Assembly: GCF_003569745.1 (NCBI RefSeq)
Contig: NZ_AP018498.1
Location: 2,953,001-3,017,000, forward strand
DNA from: Altererythrobacter sp. B11
Lineage (GTDB): Bacteria > Pseudomonadota > Alphaproteobacteria > Sphingomonadales > Sphingomonadaceae
Length of the DNA: 64,000 nucleotides
Direction of reading: 5' to 3'
Every line of letters begins with the position of its first letter. Position 1 is the first letter of the stretch. Shown one piece after another: positions 63,466-64,000 of this stretch. Made by a program: the position numbers and the translations under genes. The notes under the pieces were generated by a model. It had not been told where the DNA came from. It made no database searches and saw nothing but the letters and a program-made list of their open reading frames with translations.

Positions 63466-64000
63466 CGGCCGTTGTCCTTCTGGATGGCGAGACGGCAGAT
63501 CGCATCATGCTCATGCACGAAGCGCCCCGCTGCCCGCTGCCGCAGGCAGCCCAGCGCGGCACCGGCGACATTGCGTGCCGTTACGGAGCGGTACTTGCGG
63601 CGGCTCCCCTGCATCAGCAGGTCGGCCAGCGGGCTCACCACTCCGCCCAATCGCTCCAGCCAGCGGGTTTCCCCGCTTCGCGCACCGCGCAGCAGGCCGG
63701 GGCGCAGGATGTCGAGCCGGCGGAAGCGTAGGCGAGTGAGGGCATCTTCTACCTCGGCCTTGGTGCGCAGATAGAGCTGCCTTGCGGCACGATCCGCGCC
63801 CACGGAGGAGATCAGCACGAACTGGCTCGCCCCCGCGTCGCGCGCCGCGCGGGCGACGGCGAGCACCAGATCGTGGTCCACCGCGCGGAAAGCCTGCTCG
63901 TCCCGGCCCGCCTGCCGCCAGGTGGTGCCGAGCGCGCAGACCACCGCCTCGGGCGCGATGGCGGCGATGGCCTGCGTCCAAGAGGTGTCGGGCGCGACCA
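63462..64000 (-). CDS. NAD(P)-binding oxidoreductase-like protein, C-terminal part (cut by window edge)
   Basis: The last 179 or so codons of an atypical short-chain dehydrogenase-like protein; the N-terminal GxxGxxG lies right of the window. Seen: VVCALGTTWRQAGRDEQAFRAVDHDLVLAVA, with catalytic-region FVLISSVGADRAARQLYLRTKAEVEDAL (Ser and YxxxK analogues, YLRTK), ILRPGLLRGAR, SVTARNVAGAALG. This resembles the NAD(P)H-binding HTATIP2/NmrA group, where activity is often uncertain. Partner of DUF938 through the ATGA overlap. Confidence 0.75.
   Translation of the reverse strand, partial: VAPDTSWTQAIAAIAPEAVVCALGTTWRQAGRDEQAFRAVDHDLVLAVARAARDAGASQFVLISSVGADRAARQLYLRTKAEVEDALTRLRFRRLDILRPGLLRGARSGETRWLERLGGVVSPLADLLMQGSRRKYRSVTARNVAGAALGCLRQRAAGRFVHEHDAICRLAIQKDNGR

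Overview
The window is high-GC and gene-dense, about 94-95% coding by eye. It looks like the chromosome of an alphaproteobacterium of the order Sphingomonadales (Erythrobacteraceae or Sphingomonadaceae-like). This rests on gene content: class I lysyl-tRNA synthetase, aroQ-accB-accC, rpmF-plsX-fabH-ihfA-merR, an atpHAGDC operon without F0 genes, CobT, RcnB-like, DUF6456 and DUF1003 proteins, and a GTA-type holin. I see no insertion sequence, integrase, CRISPR array or rRNA.

Layout. 1-9.7 kb: hrpB start (cut by the edge), ispB, a chorismate mutase, a PilZ protein, a PepSY/response regulator/histidine kinase operon, a SIMPL-domain protein, Uup, a divergent DUF6456/XRE-regulator pair and a glycosyltransferase. 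9.7-16.5 kb: secF-secD-yajC, tRNA-Pro(GGG), a gene-transfer-agent-type holin, aroQ-accB-accC and a convergent Lrp-type regulator. 16.7-19.7 kb: a degenerate histidine kinase, a polysaccharide deacetylase, tRNA(CAT) and tRNA-Pro(TGG). 19.7-32.8 kb: M28 peptidase, YitT, EttA, CLC channel, RcnB-like protein, a 2OG-Fe(II) hydroxylase, DUF1003, class I LysRS, MscS, a tannase-family lipoprotein and a Pro/Ala-rich membrane protein. 33-40.2 kb: a DinG-type helicase with SixA, merR-ihfA-fabH-plsX-rpmF, and an MBL hydrolase. 40.4-42.1 kb: the accessory patch, with a GIY-YIG gene bounded by a 29-bp inverted repeat, an S24 repressor with a four-half-site operator, and two small divergent genes. 42.1-51.6 kb: a hydroxyacid dehydrogenase, cysS, cobT, a transaldolase-family gene, DUF4197, priA, ada and DUF1203. 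51.7-64 kb: a membrane-anchored serine protease, atpHAGDC, a small HNH nuclease, two EamA transporters flanking an orphan cpaF, a DUF938 protein and a truncated NAD(P)-binding protein.

Most of this is housekeeping: translation and tRNA charging, fatty-acid precursors, Sec export, ATP synthesis and restart of replication. The most interesting signals are three. (1) A compact cassette at 40399-40791 has a GIY-YIG nuclease gene almost symmetrically bounded by REP-like palindromes, whose relatives also sit inside the ATP synthase operon. (2) A TGTAGGAA motif appears in four intergenic sites: between DUF6456 and an XRE/S24-fold regulator, before the GTA-type holin, upstream of the MBL gene, and in the operator of the S24 repressor. 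This suggests a scattered phage- or GTA-like regulon. (3) The accC-lrp intergenic region is packed with hairpins and could be a structured RNA. None of these can be proven from this window alone.
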